A stretch of DNA of 64,000 bases from Zwartia panacis (lineage in GTDB: Bacteria; Pseudomonadota; Gammaproteobacteria; Burkholderiales; Burkholderiaceae_B): contig NZ_JAUHHF010000004.1 of the NCBI RefSeq assembly GCF_030410395.1, positions 1 through 64,000 on the forward strand. The letters are read 5' to 3'. The position numbers and the translations under genes were made by a program. This document shows, in pieces, positions 52,275 through 62,031 of the stretch (positions are counted from its first letter, which is position 1; every line of letters starts with the position of its first letter). The notes beneath the pieces were generated by a model. It made no database searches and was not told where the DNA came from. It saw only the letters and a list, made by a program, of their open reading frames with translations.

Positions 52275-53309
52275 ATGCATCCCTTTTTCTCTCTGATCCC
52301 ATCTGAAGATTCAGCGGCTCAAACCTTGGCAACTGTATATCCTCTGGATTCTCTGGCTGTGTTTGAGGCAAAAGGACAAGACGCTTTGACTTTTTTGCAA
52401 GGACAGCTGACCAACGATATTGTGTCTCCCGGAGTTGGACAATCGCGTCTTGCTGGTTATTGCACTGCCCAGGGACGTCTGCTCGCGACCATGGTCCTCG
52501 GACAAATGCCAGATATTGATCATGTCCCGACTGTACGCGGCATGATGAGAGCGGACATTCTCGCACCTGTCCTCAAGCGTTTATCCATGTTTATCCTGCG
52601 CTCAAAGCTTACTTTGCAAGCTGCGCAAGCTTATGTGGCAGGCGTGACTGCCCCCTCCTCTGACCGAGCCGCGCTTGTTTCGCAGTTGGGTCATCCACTG
52701 CCCGAGTCCACCTGGGAGACGCTTCACGGCCCAACGGGAATCTGGATTGCAGCGCCAAGCTCTGCCGGGAATGCTCAACACAACACGACAGTCAATCGTT
52801 GGTGGTGGATTGCGGACCAAGATCATGTTGATCACTTAAAACAATTGAAGTTAGAAATGGCGATTGGTTCCCCTGAGAGTTGGGCTTGTCAGGATATTCA
52901 GCTTGGACTACCTTGGATTGAGTCAAGGACACAGGATTTATTTATCCCGCAAACCCTCAATCTTGAGCTGATTGGTGGTGTAAGTTTCACTAAGGGCTGT
53001 TATCCCGGTCAAGAGATTGTGGCGAGAAGTCATTACCGCGGTACCGTCAAAAAGCGGATGGCGCTTGGATGCGTGACAAAAAATGATGCGCTCGAGCTAA
53101 TCCCCGGGATGGATATATTTGATGCCGCGCAGGATGATCAGCCTTGTGGTCGGCTGATCAACGTGGCGAATTTGTCTTCTACTGATGGACCAACGCAGTG
53201 GCTATTGTTCGAAACGACTTTTGATGCTTTCGATCGTCAGCAGCTCAGAGTCGCATCGGCCAATGGTCCGGCGATCGAAATTGCCTCGCTGCCATACGCT
53301 ACGAGGTAG
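52275..53309 (+). CDS. ygfZ: Folate-binding protein YgfZ
   Basis: 344 residues, GcvT-like fold, assists Fe-S cluster repair or assembly. The signature K-G-C-Y-P-G-Q-E-I-V-A-R is present, preceded by the folate-binding domain (F-L-Q-G-Q-L-T-N-D). GAGG just before the ATG. Divergent from mltG, as in many Betaproteobacteria. Confidence 0.93.
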   Translation: MHPFFSLIPSEDSAAQTLATVYPLDSLAVFEAKGQDALTFLQGQLTNDIVSPGVGQSRLAGYCTAQGRLLATMVLGQMPDIDHVPTVRGMMRADILAPVLKRLSMFILRSKLTLQAAQAYVAGVTAPSSDRAALVSQLGHPLPESTWETLHGPTGIWIAAPSSAGNAQHNTTVNRWWWIADQDHVDHLKQLKLEMAIGSPESWACQDIQLGLPWIESRTQDLFIPQTLNLELIGGVSFTKGCYPGQEIVARSHYRGTVKKRMALGCVTKNDALELIPGMDIFDAAQDDQPCGRLINVANLSSTDGPTQWLLFETTFDAFDRQQLRVASANGPAIEIASLPYATR

Positions 53310-53331
53310 TTTGCAAGCAACCAACCATTCA

Positions 53332-54219
53332 TCAATCTTTTTTGATGAGATTCACAATGCTTGAAAAGTCCAGATGGCCATGGCCGTGCGCGCTATGCAT
53401 AGCAAAAAGATTTCGCGCGAGTTCTCCAAGCGCAATGACCGAGCCTGAGCTCATGGCAGCCTCGGATGCGAGCCCTAAATCCTTCAGCATGAGGTCTACG
53501 CCAAATCCCCCCGCATAGCCTTTCGATGCAGGTACATTTTCCATGACCCCGGGCCATGGGTTGTATTTTTCTACAGACCAATTGCATCCTGAACTCTTTG
53601 AAATAATTTCAGACAGGATTTTGGGGTCCAAACCATTCGCCACGCCTAGTGCTAGTGCTTCGGCAGTGCCTGCCATTGCGATGCCAAGGAGCATGTTATT
53701 GGCGATCTTTGCGACTTGTCCGGCACCCGCAGTGCCCGCGTGGAAAATATTTTTCCCCATTTTTTCTAAAATAGGTTTGGCTCGAGCAAGATCCTGGGCA
53801 TCACCACCGACGATAAAAGTTAAGGTGCCAGCGATCGCTCCACCTGTCCCTCCCGAAACCGGCGCGTCGATCATGCAAAGGCCTGATTGTGCCGCAGCTT
53901 TCGCGACCCGTCGGGCACTCTCCGCCGCGATCGTGCTGCAGTCGATCACTAAAGCGTTTTTGGGGCAATGATTCAGCAAACCGTCTTCGCCAAGATAGAG
54001 CGATTCAACGTGTTTACTGGCGGGAAGCATCGTGATCACAAACTCAGCCTGATCCACGGCTTCGATAGCAGATGACGCGCCATGCGCACCCAACGCAGTC
54101 AGTTTTTCAACAGACTGAGCAAGTAAATCAAATACTTTCAGAGTGTGACCCGCTTTCAAAAGATTGGCAGCCATGGGGGCACCCATGTTGCCGAGTCCGA
54201 TAAACGCAATCTTGCTCAT
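53332..54219 (-). CDS. mmsB: 3-hydroxyisobutyrate dehydrogenase
   Basis: 295 residues. NAD motif I-G-L-G-N-M-G-A-P-M-A, substrate motif D-A-P-V-S-G-G-T-G-G-A and the catalytic lysine in K-I-A-N-N-M-L-L. Oxidises 3-hydroxyisobutyrate to methylmalonate semialdehyde in valine breakdown. The start overlaps the upstream hydrolase stop (ATGA). mmsA is not in the window. Confidence 0.93.
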   Translation of the reverse strand: MSKIAFIGLGNMGAPMAANLLKAGHTLKVFDLLAQSVEKLTALGAHGASSAIEAVDQAEFVITMLPASKHVESLYLGEDGLLNHCPKNALVIDCSTIAAESARRVAKAAAQSGLCMIDAPVSGGTGGAIAGTLTFIVGGDAQDLARAKPILEKMGKNIFHAGTAGAGQVAKIANNMLLGIAMAGTAEALALGVANGLDPKILSEIISKSSGCNWSVEKYNPWPGVMENVPASKGYAGGFGVDLMLKDLGLASEAAMSSGSVIALGELARNLFAMHSAHGHGHLDFSSIVNLIKKD

Positions 54220-55379
54220 ACAGTATCTCCCAGGCGATACAAAGGATGTTGATCTTCAGCAAAAGGAAGTGTAAAGAATTTCTGTACCCATTTTTCATCC
54301 GCTTCTGCGATGGTCGAGGGATTCCATTTGGGTTGTTTATCTTTGTCGATAAGTAAAGCGCGAATGCCTTCGGCAAAATCGCCATGTGCCGCAGCCATGA
54401 GTCCAGCTACCCACTCCACGCGATAAACCTGCGCTAAAGAGAGAAGTTTGTTGTGTTTCAACAATTCAAAAGTCACTCTGGCGGATCCTGGTGAGCCTTG
54501 TGCCAATGTTTTAGCCGCGCGCTGGAGCCAAGGATCCGGATGATCTGCGAGACTCAGGATGTTGCTCACAATCCTGTTCAGATCCTCTCCGCTACATAAC
54601 CGTCGAATCAGTGGAAGATGATTCTGCAAGGGCTGAATGGTGGTGTCTGGCTCGCTGGAAAGTTCAGCAAGTAAAACATGTAACTGATCATGAATATTTC
54701 TGAGACCTACGCCCGAGAGAGTTTCATCCCAAGGCTGCTGGGTCAGCGATTCCAGAAGATTGGTGTACATATCGCGTCTCAGGTGATAATCGGCCATTCC
54801 GGCGAATAGTGCATCATTCCCGCCAAGCTGAGCGCCTGTGAGTCCGAGAAACAAACCGGCGTTTCCGGGGAGTCTGTTCAAGAGCCACGTCCCCCCCACA
54901 TCGGGAAACAATCCAATCGAAATTTCAGGCATGGCCATACGGGTTGTCTCAGTCACGACGCGATGACTGGCTCCCATCATGAGTCCCATACCACCCCCCA
55001 TCACAATACCGTCGCCCCAAACCAAAATAGGTTTTGGGTAGGTATGGATCAAGTAGTCAAGAGCGTATTCTTCTGCGAAAAAGGTGCCTGCGTACTTGTT
55101 TTGAACGGGATCGCCTGATTGATTTTGCATCATGCTGTGATGAAGCGCATGCAAGTCACCACCGGCGCAAAAGGCTTTGTCGCCAGCGCCTCGCAATACA
55201 ATGACCACGACCTTGGGATTTTGCGACCACTCCTGAAGCTGATGGCTCAGTAATCGGGTCATGTCCAAAGACAGTCCATTGAGAGTTTTGGGGGCGTTGA
55301 GTTGCGCGACACCGATCAACTGGCCTCCAGCGCAATCGAGCTCTTCAAAAAGGACTAAGTCCTGTGCGACAGCATTCAT
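54216..55379 (-). CDS. 3-hydroxyisobutyryl-CoA hydrolase (enoyl-CoA hydratase family)
   Basis: 387 residues from ATG 55379 (overlapping the upstream stop as ATGA). Crotonase fold with F-C-A-G-G-D-L-H-A-L, G-D-G-I-V-M-G-G-G-M-G-L-M and P-E-I-S-I-G-L-F-P-D-V-G-G, the HIBCH pattern. The longer length than ordinary hydratases and the flanking acyl-CoA dehydrogenase and mmsB genes point to valine catabolism. Confidence 0.9.
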   Translation of the reverse strand: MNAVAQDLVLFEELDCAGGQLIGVAQLNAPKTLNGLSLDMTRLLSHQLQEWSQNPKVVVIVLRGAGDKAFCAGGDLHALHHSMMQNQSGDPVQNKYAGTFFAEEYALDYLIHTYPKPILVWGDGIVMGGGMGLMMGASHRVVTETTRMAMPEISIGLFPDVGGTWLLNRLPGNAGLFLGLTGAQLGGNDALFAGMADYHLRRDMYTNLLESLTQQPWDETLSGVGLRNIHDQLHVLLAELSSEPDTTIQPLQNHLPLIRRLCSGEDLNRIVSNILSLADHPDPWLQRAAKTLAQGSPGSARVTFELLKHNKLLSLAQVYRVEWVAGLMAAAHGDFAEGIRALLIDKDKQPKWNPSTIAEADEKWVQKFFTLPFAEDQHPLYRLGDTV

Positions 55380-56530
55380 TTCAAGTCTCCACCTTTTTCC
55401 AATAGTTGACGCGCGATGATGACGCGCATAATTTCGTTGGTGCCTTCGAGGATTTGATGCACGCGTGTGTCGCGGACCAGTCTTTCCAGCGGATAGTCCT
55501 TGAGATATCCATAGCCACCTAATAACTGCTGCGCATCCAGGCAAACGGCAAAGCCAATGTCGGTCGCAAATCTTTTTGCCATGGCGCAGTACGTCGTGGC
55601 ATCAGTCGATCCTGCATCTAGTTTGCATGCAGCCAGACGAACCATTTGACGGGCTGCGACTGTGTGAGTCACCATATCAGCGAATTTGAATTGCAGAGCT
55701 TGAAAACTACTCAACGGTTGCTTGAACTGATGCCGATTTTGAATGTAGTCACGCGCGGTATCAATTGCGCCTTGAGCTGCTCCCACTGAACAGGTGCCAA
55801 TATTGATACGGCCACCGTCAAGACCACGCATGGCGATTTTGAATCCTTCGCCCTCATCTCCCAGAAGATAGTCACAAGGAATTTCGACTTGATCAAAAGT
55901 GATAGCACGTGTGCTTTGGCTATTCCACCCCATTTTGCGTTCTTTGCGACCGTAAGTGATCCCAGTTGAATCTGCAGGAACTGCGAAAGCTGAGATTCCA
56001 CGCGCGCCTTCTGCGCCTGTGCGCGCCATGACGATGAGTAAATCAGTTTCGCCAGCACCTGAAATAAAGGCTTTGGAGCCGTTAAGAATATATCGTCCTT
56101 GACTCAGTGTCGCTGTTGTTCTGAGAGAAGCAGCATCTGAACCCGAACCGGGCTCTGTCAAACAATACGAAGCGAGCTTTTCTCCAGTTGATAGCGCAGG
56201 ACCCCATGTCCGACACAAATTTTCTGAGCCCCAATCACCCACCATCCAGGTCGCCATGTTGTGAATAGTTAAGAAGGCAGTGGTGGAAGGATCAATTCTG
56301 GCCATTTCTTCAAAGACAAGACTCGCGTCGAGTCTTGAAAGACCCAGCCCCCCGATTTCCGTTGATGCGTAAAGACTGCAAAAACCAAGCGAACCGGCCT
56401 GTGTGAAGGCTTGACGTGGAAATATTTCTTGCTCATCCCATTGCGCTGCTCCAGGCGCGAGAACGTCACGGGCAAAATTTTTTGCAACATTGACATAGGC
56501 TTCTTGATCTTCGCTGAGCTCAATATCCAT
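55376..56530 (-). CDS. Acyl-CoA dehydrogenase, probably isobutyryl-CoA
   Basis: 384 residues, FAD enzyme. Seen: Y-C-L-T-E-P-G-S-G-S-D-A, Q-L-L-G-G-Y-G-Y and the C-terminal catalytic glutamate region Q-I-L-E-G-T-N-E-I-M. First gene of the three-gene valine set; substrate inferred from its partners. Confidence 0.92.
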   Translation of the reverse strand: MDIELSEDQEAYVNVAKNFARDVLAPGAAQWDEQEIFPRQAFTQAGSLGFCSLYASTEIGGLGLSRLDASLVFEEMARIDPSTTAFLTIHNMATWMVGDWGSENLCRTWGPALSTGEKLASYCLTEPGSGSDAASLRTTATLSQGRYILNGSKAFISGAGETDLLIVMARTGAEGARGISAFAVPADSTGITYGRKERKMGWNSQSTRAITFDQVEIPCDYLLGDEGEGFKIAMRGLDGGRINIGTCSVGAAQGAIDTARDYIQNRHQFKQPLSSFQALQFKFADMVTHTVAARQMVRLAACKLDAGSTDATTYCAMAKRFATDIGFAVCLDAQQLLGGYGYLKDYPLERLVRDTRVHQILEGTNEIMRVIIARQLLEKGGDLK

Positions 56531-56578
56531 TGCGACTTCCTTGGTTTAAAGCTACGGGGCTCATTCAACGATGCACTT

Positions 56579-56941
56579 TCATGATTGTGTCAGATCATTC
56601 ACGGGCATTTTCTTTTTAATATTTCTGACTTTTTCTCTGTGCGCGGCGCGCCGGCGTCTGGCAATTTTAGGATCAACACGCAATGGAGAATAAATTTCAA
56701 TCCGGTCATTGTCCGCGAGTCGGTGCTGAAGTGTCAGGTGCTGACCAAAGATTCCAACGTAAATATTTTCAAATGATTTCGACGGAAAGTCTGTAAAAAA
56801 TCCGGAAATCTCTAGCGCGTCTTGGATCGAGGAACCGGCAGGCAGTGACAGCTGTCGACGCCAAATTCCCCCTTCCGGAAAGTACACAATCGATAGGCGT
56901 ACGCCATCAGGTTCAAAAGAAGAGGAATCTAAAGGACTCAT
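56579..56941 (-). CDS. rnfH: RnfH-family ubiquitin-like protein
   Basis: 120 residues from ATG 56941, which overlaps the ratA stop (ATGA). RnfH domain: V-R-L-S-I-V-Y, then G-I-F-G-Q, D-N-D-R-I-E-I-Y-S-P-L-R-V-D-P-K, and a basic tail R-R-R-R-A-A-H-R. Beta-grasp fold of unclear function; always near ratA and usually smpB. Confidence 0.88.
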   Translation of the reverse strand: MSPLDSSSFEPDGVRLSIVYFPEGGIWRRQLSLPAGSSIQDALEISGFFTDFPSKSFENIYVGIFGQHLTLQHRLADNDRIEIYSPLRVDPKIARRRRAAHREKVRNIKKKMPVNDLTQS

Positions 56942-57372
56942 TCGCCGAAACACACCTGAGCGCGTTGAGTAAAAGAGTCGATGAAACTGGTAGCAATTCG
57001 ATTGAAAATCGGTCCGACAAGCGTTTCTAATGCACGATTTGAAAATGCATAATTCAATGTAAACAGTACCTTACAGGCATCTTCTGAAAGTGCAAGGAAC
57101 TGCCACTTACCTTTGAGCACAGAAAACGGTCCATCCACAAGCTCGAGTTCGATACATGTTGGATATTCATGCGTGTTACGTGTAGTAAAGGTTTGCTTGA
57201 TGCCTGCCAGGGAAATCGTAATCGATGCCTGCATGCCCTTCTCATCTCGCGCAGACACGGAAGCCCCACCACACCAAGGCATAAATTCAGGATATTTTTC
57301 AACATCCGCCACCAGATCAAACATTTGGCTGGCGCTATGCGGCACCAGGACGGATCGCTCTACGGAATGCAT
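56938..57372 (-). CDS. ratA: RatA-like START/polyketide-cyclase-fold protein
   Basis: 144 residues. Coq10/RatA family: M-F-D-L-V-A-D-V-E-K-Y-P-E-F-M-P-W-C near the start. Thought to bind ubiquinone or act on ribosomes (toxin-like in E. coli when overproduced). Normally divergent from smpB; here smpB lies 6.3 kb away. Confidence 0.9.
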   Translation of the reverse strand: MHSVERSVLVPHSASQMFDLVADVEKYPEFMPWCGGASVSARDEKGMQASITISLAGIKQTFTTRNTHEYPTCIELELVDGPFSVLKGKWQFLALSEDACKVLFTLNYAFSNRALETLVGPIFNRIATSFIDSFTQRAQVCFGE

Positions 57373-57462
57373 TATTGATCACTATTAGCTAGAATGTCAG
57401 GATTTTACCGTTAGACGTTAGTCTTAGGGAGCGTCTTTCAGCTTGAATAAGGGCTGAACCAC

Positions 57463-58647
57463 ATGAGTTTTTACATGCTCAACCGCGCACTTCGCGCTTG
57501 TACGATCGCTGCCTCTCGCTTGTTGAACACCAACAAAGCTTTCATATCTGGCTTGTTTTGCTTTCTGATCGTGTTGACTGGTTGCGCCTATCTTGGGCAA
57601 TCGGCTGCTGACGACTTTGAATCACAACAGACTCAAATACCAAAACAATACGTCAGTATTTGGACCTCAATGCGCCAAGGCTTCGCTTTGGCACCCTTGG
57701 AGTCCCCTATGGTGGCTCAGCAGATTCAACAATATTCTGCCAGCGGAAACCATTTTCAAGAAACCTTGACGCTTGCTAAACCCTATCTTTACTTTGTGCT
57801 TGAAGAAGTTAAAAAGCGCAATATGCCGACAGAGATCGCTCTGCTGCCTTTTTTAGAGAGTAGTTTTAATGTGCGCCGTGGCAAAGGTGTCAATCCTGCT
57901 GGTTTATGGGGTTTGATGCCTGTCGCGGCAAGGCACCTCAATTTACTGCATACTCCGTTCGAAGATGAGCGTAGAGACATCGTCCGCTCAACAGAGGCCG
58001 CCTTGGATCTGATGCAAGAGCTTCATACCAAATTCGGTGACTGGCACATCGCATTGGCTGCTTACAACTGGGGACCTGGAAACATGTCCAAAGCCATTGA
58101 GAACAATCAGCGAAGAAAAATTCCGACCAATTATCTGAATTTGAAAATGCCAATCGAAACCATGATTTTTGTGCCCAAGCTTTTAGCGCTGCGCAAAATC
58201 ATAGAAAATCCCTCAACCTACAAAGTGACCTTGCCAGATATACCCAATACACCCTATTTTTCGTTGATCTCGGTGCCAAGGGCCATTGATATCAATGTTG
58301 TGCTTAAGCTTGCGGAAATATCGAATGACGAATTCGTTGATCTCAATCCAGCGTTTAATAAAACAGTCATTCCTGCTGAAAAAAATCAAAAAATTCTTTT
58401 GCCAGTCAATAAAGTCAAACGTTTCGAAGAAAATTATCAACAATACGACCAAGCACTTTCTCAGTGGCGATCTGTCATTGTAAAAAGTCCACAAACACTC
58501 GAGGCTTTAGCCAAACAATGGCAGGTCGATATCAACCGAACGCGTCAAATGAACAACCTCAGGATGGGGATCATTTTGCAGCCTGGCACAATGATCATGA
58601 TCCCCAAGCCGAGTCTCAAAAATGACCCTGTCAGCGCGCAGGAATAA
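57463..58647 (+). CDS. mltD: Membrane-bound lytic transglycosylase D
   Basis: 394 residues. Lipobox L-T-G-C (Cys41), SLT domain with catalytic Glu132 in L-L-P-F-L-E-S-S-F-N and G-L-W-G-L-M-P, then a C-terminal LysM-like repeat (about 345-385). Cleaves peptidoglycan from the outer membrane. GGG-rich ribosome-binding region is weak; ATG 57475 is an alternative start. Its 3' end overlaps the convergent SGNH gene by 17 bases. Confidence 0.9.
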   Translation: MSFYMLNRALRACTIAASRLLNTNKAFISGLFCFLIVLTGCAYLGQSAADDFESQQTQIPKQYVSIWTSMRQGFALAPLESPMVAQQIQQYSASGNHFQETLTLAKPYLYFVLEEVKKRNMPTEIALLPFLESSFNVRRGKGVNPAGLWGLMPVAARHLNLLHTPFEDERRDIVRSTEAALDLMQELHTKFGDWHIALAAYNWGPGNMSKAIENNQRRKIPTNYLNLKMPIETMIFVPKLLALRKIIENPSTYKVTLPDIPNTPYFSLISVPRAIDINVVLKLAEISNDEFVDLNPAFNKTVIPAEKNQKILLPVNKVKRFEENYQQYDQALSQWRSVIVKSPQTLEALAKQWQVDINRTRQMNNLRMGIILQPGTMIMIPKPSLKNDPVSAQE

Positions 58648-60097
58648 CAGAAAGCGTATGTGGTGTTTTTCTGATTTGTAATGCACGTTCGGTGATGGCG
58701 CGACTCGAGGAATCAATCCAGTTATTGGTAAAGTTCGTATAAGTGGACAATCTGATTGTGCCAAAATCCGGCAAGTCTCTCACGCGATCGGGCCGCATCA
58801 GCATTCGTAACTGATCCTTTTGATAGAGCATATCAAAAAGACACTCGAAGTCATTCAAAAACACATACTGATCTTTTAAAGTACAAGCCTCGAGTTCTCT
58901 TTTTGCAGCGACAGAGAGAGTCTTCCTGTTGACATCGCTGGGCATGATGTCGACTCCTTTCGCTAATTCTGCTCCTGTGTAGCGACCAATATTAAACCCG
59001 TCAATCTGTATAGCGTAGCGGGCATTCTGCTCCAGACCTTTAATCCGCCAGGTCAGTCCTCTGAGTGCCTCCAGTGACTGATTCCCTAATAATTTGGTTT
59101 GGTCTGCACTGTACAGCATGGGGACAGGTGGCAAGGCAGTTGAGATATCAACACTCGCGCCTCCTGAACGATCCATTGTCGATCGAATTTTTTGTACTTT
59201 TTTAGTGTCTGCACCTGCGAGTCTAAACTCTGTTTCAAGGCTTGAGTTGCGAAGAGTGCTCTCTATCACAGCAGGTTCGAGATCTGCACCAATTTGTCTT
59301 AAAAACTCGACAGCCATGATTGCATGGCCAGCAGCACTGGGGTGGATACGATCTGGGATCAATTTGAAATCTGGCCTGGAAGCGGCTGAATTCAACGCAA
59401 GCTTCATTTGATCATGCCATTGGACTTTAATGACATCCGAGCGCACTGGATGGTTTCTCATTTCAGAGACTAAGCGCTCGAGTTGTCTTTGCCTATCCAC
59501 AAGCTTTGACTGTGCGGGTACCCCTGCAGTATGTGCGGGCGTAGGCTCCACCCAAATAATGCGTTGGACACCGCCCTGTCTAAGACGCTGGATAATCGCA
59601 TCGATATTCTGTATGAAAGCGGCATGAGGGCTACCCGCGGGATAGGCTGCGTCATTCATTCCGAAATTCACAACCACGACAGATGGGCGCTGAGATAAGA
59701 CATCTTGATCGAGTCGATTCAGACCATTCAATGCCGAATGACCACCGATGCCAGCATTAATAAACGTTAAATTCAGATCCGGTCTTCTGAGAAGAAAAAA
59801 TGTTTCTACGTAACGTCCATAGGTGTGCGCTGCGGTGATGCTATCACCGAGCCACACAATACGGTCACCTGGCACCAATAACAGGCCGCTCGTCGGACGT
59901 GGACCAGTAGGTAATTTTGGAGATTGAGTTTGAACATCCTCGCTGGACGTTTGACCAGAGATATTGCTCGATGGTGAACGTTCTGACTGAGCGCATGATG
60001 CCATGGTAAAGCTCAGGCAAGTGAGCAGACAAACGAAAACACTACGTCCAGCCTTGAACAATGGTGGTGTTATAGAAGTAGACAGAGTCTTGGGCAT
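58631..60097 (-). CDS. SGNH/GDSL-hydrolase lipoprotein
   Basis: 488 residues from ATG 60097, which has AGGAG at 6 bases. Lipobox A-S-C then Ala. SGNH motifs: W-L-G-D-S-I-T (Ser), N-A-G-I-G-G-H (Gly), N-F-G-M-N-D (Asn) and D-R-I-H-P-S (Asp/His), all within the first 290 residues; a further domain of about 200 residues follows. Likely an acyl esterase or acetyltransferase on an envelope polymer. Last of three minus-strand genes with the AlgJ/AlgI-like pair. Confidence 0.87.
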   Translation of the reverse strand: MPKTLSTSITPPLFKAGRSVFVCLLTCLSFTMASCAQSERSPSSNISGQTSSEDVQTQSPKLPTGPRPTSGLLLVPGDRIVWLGDSITAAHTYGRYVETFFLLRRPDLNLTFINAGIGGHSALNGLNRLDQDVLSQRPSVVVVNFGMNDAAYPAGSPHAAFIQNIDAIIQRLRQGGVQRIIWVEPTPAHTAGVPAQSKLVDRQRQLERLVSEMRNHPVRSDVIKVQWHDQMKLALNSAASRPDFKLIPDRIHPSAAGHAIMAVEFLRQIGADLEPAVIESTLRNSSLETEFRLAGADTKKVQKIRSTMDRSGGASVDISTALPPVPMLYSADQTKLLGNQSLEALRGLTWRIKGLEQNARYAIQIDGFNIGRYTGAELAKGVDIMPSDVNRKTLSVAAKRELEACTLKDQYVFLNDFECLFDMLYQKDQLRMLMRPDRVRDLPDFGTIRLSTYTNFTNNWIDSSSRAITERALQIRKTPHTLSVIPAR

Positions 60098-60121
60098 AGT
60101 ATTCTCCTGATGAATCAAAGC

Positions 60122-62029
60122 TTATTGTGCAGCCCCACTGGCAGACGTGGAAGCTTGTACTTTGTTTGCAGCGTCTTCTTGCTGTTTGATGCGGCGTTTT
60201 TCAGCCTCGGTGAGCCAAGCCGTAGAACTGCCTCGGGCAACCTGACGCATTCTTTCCTGATGAGCGCCCGAGTTCGCGGTAATGGTGGCGTTGACAAAAA
60301 CAAGATCCGTTACTCCAAAGGTATCCACGATATCCTGAATATTGCGAGAAACATATCTGTAATCAAGCACGACTACACGATCAAAGTGAGGTAATAAATA
60401 AGGCGCAAAAGCATTACCGTATGAGTTTTTAATCACTAAGGCAGTACGTCCGGTACCAGCATTCGTATTGGATACTAGCAAAGGTATATCTCCGCCTAGA
60501 AAAACGATATAACCCCTGCTCTTTTCCGCAAAGAAAGGTTGTGGAACTGGTGTTTTCTGCTGTGGCCCAGTATATTGCGTCCCATCAAATGTCACTGTAG
60601 TCGGAACATAGTAATAAGACTCCTTATCCGCATTTCGCAACTCCGGTGCCTGGGTCAGACTCCAAAAGGATCCAGCTACGCCCGGGACCGAACGTTTATC
60701 AAATGCAGATAAATCCAGCGGTGTCACGCCAACAGCTTTTGCCCATGCACGATATGCATAATAAGCACCAAGTCCGGTCCAGTGATGGTCAGATTTATAA
60801 AATAAACCTTCATCTTGATGGCCTTCCATTTCAGAAATGACGTCTGCAAATCGCACTTCAGGAAGTAGCGCGGCTTTCATTGCAGCCAAATTTTTGGATT
60901 CGGATGTTGTGCGTGCGCGCGCAGCGGGGGGTAAATAAAAATGACTACTCGTGGGCGTCACCACCACTGTCGCGGTCATCCCAGGTCGTTTGTTGGCGAT
61001 CAGTTCGACCCAAGTATTCACTGCATTGGCATAGCCTTGAGCGCCTCGGTCAGTCCCCTGAAACATGAATAATGCCTGGCCATCATGCAAAAGAACACCT
61101 CCCACAACATTCAACGGCTTATTGTGTTGGGTTTGGTTTGCCGCGGATGCCGCGGATGATGCGGATGGTAAGGGCGCTGCAGCCTTGGCAGGCGGTACAG
61201 GTGGTGCAGAGGGTGCAGAGGGTGCAGGTGTTGGTGGCAATGCTGGAGCCGGTATTGAAGGTGCAGTGGCTGGAGCTGGCTCTGAGCGTGCTTGAATCTC
61301 GGCCACCGGCTTAACTGGGTCGTTTGTCGTAACGATGTTTGCTGATTGAATAGTTTCGATTTTCTCCACATTCGTCGTGACATTCTGGTGAGCTACGGAT
61401 GTCTCTGATACGCTTTTTTCAAGTGGCTGTGTGTCATCAAGCTTCGCTGTATTTAAAGCCTGATCAGAATTTATGTCATTATTTTCGTTTGTGTTGTTTG
61501 AAACAATGTCAGGACTTGATTCTTGAATGTGAGTCAGTTTTTTTTCATCTTTGACTTCATTTTCGATTGTTTTTTCAGGCTCAGTGTTCACTTCGGCTTT
61601 TGCCGCAGCTTCAGTTTCAGTATCAAGTTCAAGGTTTGGAGTCGGATCGATTTCGGGTGCATTCGCCCATTGTGTGACATCCTCGAATCCGGTTTCGGCA
61701 CCCTTGACTTGTATAACTCGATCACCGAAGTGCAGACCTCGGTGTGCTCGGATTGCAAAAGCGGCCTCGTTGAAATAATGTCGTGCAGGGAAATGATCTG
61801 CCAAATAGGTCTCGATACTTCTGGTGTATTGACCATCCAGAAGCGACTCAATTGAAAAAACAGGCCAAGAAGCAAGCCGCCGATTTTCAAGCTCAGAAAT
61901 ATTTTTATTCGACCGCAAGGTCAGCATAAAAATCACACCAACAATCGTCATTAACACGATCACAAACGAGGCGTGAAATATGTAATGTGTCTGTGTCGAC
62001 AGGTTGGAGGATTTACTGGGCTCAGCCAT
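60122..62029 (-). CDS. AlgJ/AlgX-like O-acetyltransferase with large low-complexity insert
   Basis: 635 residues from ATG 62029, two bases after the upstream stop. One membrane helix (about 15-37). The AlgX/AlgJ N-terminal (SGNH-like) domain is split: the first part (about 40-125) and the part with L-L-H-D-G-Q-A-L-F and the catalytic D-H-H-W-T-G (about 414-419) are separated by about 180 residues rich in Asn/Glu and then Pro/Ala. It receives acetyl groups passed by the MBOAT protein and transfers them to a periplasmic polymer. Confidence 0.86.
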   Translation of the reverse strand: MAEPSKSSNLSTQTHYIFHASFVIVLMTIVGVIFMLTLRSNKNISELENRRLASWPVFSIESLLDGQYTRSIETYLADHFPARHYFNEAAFAIRAHRGLHFGDRVIQVKGAETGFEDVTQWANAPEIDPTPNLELDTETEAAAKAEVNTEPEKTIENEVKDEKKLTHIQESSPDIVSNNTNENNDINSDQALNTAKLDDTQPLEKSVSETSVAHQNVTTNVEKIETIQSANIVTTNDPVKPVAEIQARSEPAPATAPSIPAPALPPTPAPSAPSAPPVPPAKAAAPLPSASSAASAANQTQHNKPLNVVGGVLLHDGQALFMFQGTDRGAQGYANAVNTWVELIANKRPGMTATVVVTPTSSHFYLPPAARARTTSESKNLAAMKAALLPEVRFADVISEMEGHQDEGLFYKSDHHWTGLGAYYAYRAWAKAVGVTPLDLSAFDKRSVPGVAGSFWSLTQAPELRNADKESYYYVPTTVTFDGTQYTGPQQKTPVPQPFFAEKSRGYIVFLGGDIPLLVSNTNAGTGRTALVIKNSYGNAFAPYLLPHFDRVVVLDYRYVSRNIQDIVDTFGVTDLVFVNATITANSGAHQERMRQVARGSSTAWLTEAEKRRIKQQEDAANKVQASTSASGAAQ

Positions 62030-62031
62030 GG

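Noticed and set aside
61065-61314. Plus-strand reading frames rich in Gly/Ala/Val opposite the AlgJ-like gene
   Set aside because: They mirror the Pro/Ala-rich coding repeat on the minus strand and have no ribosome-binding site.
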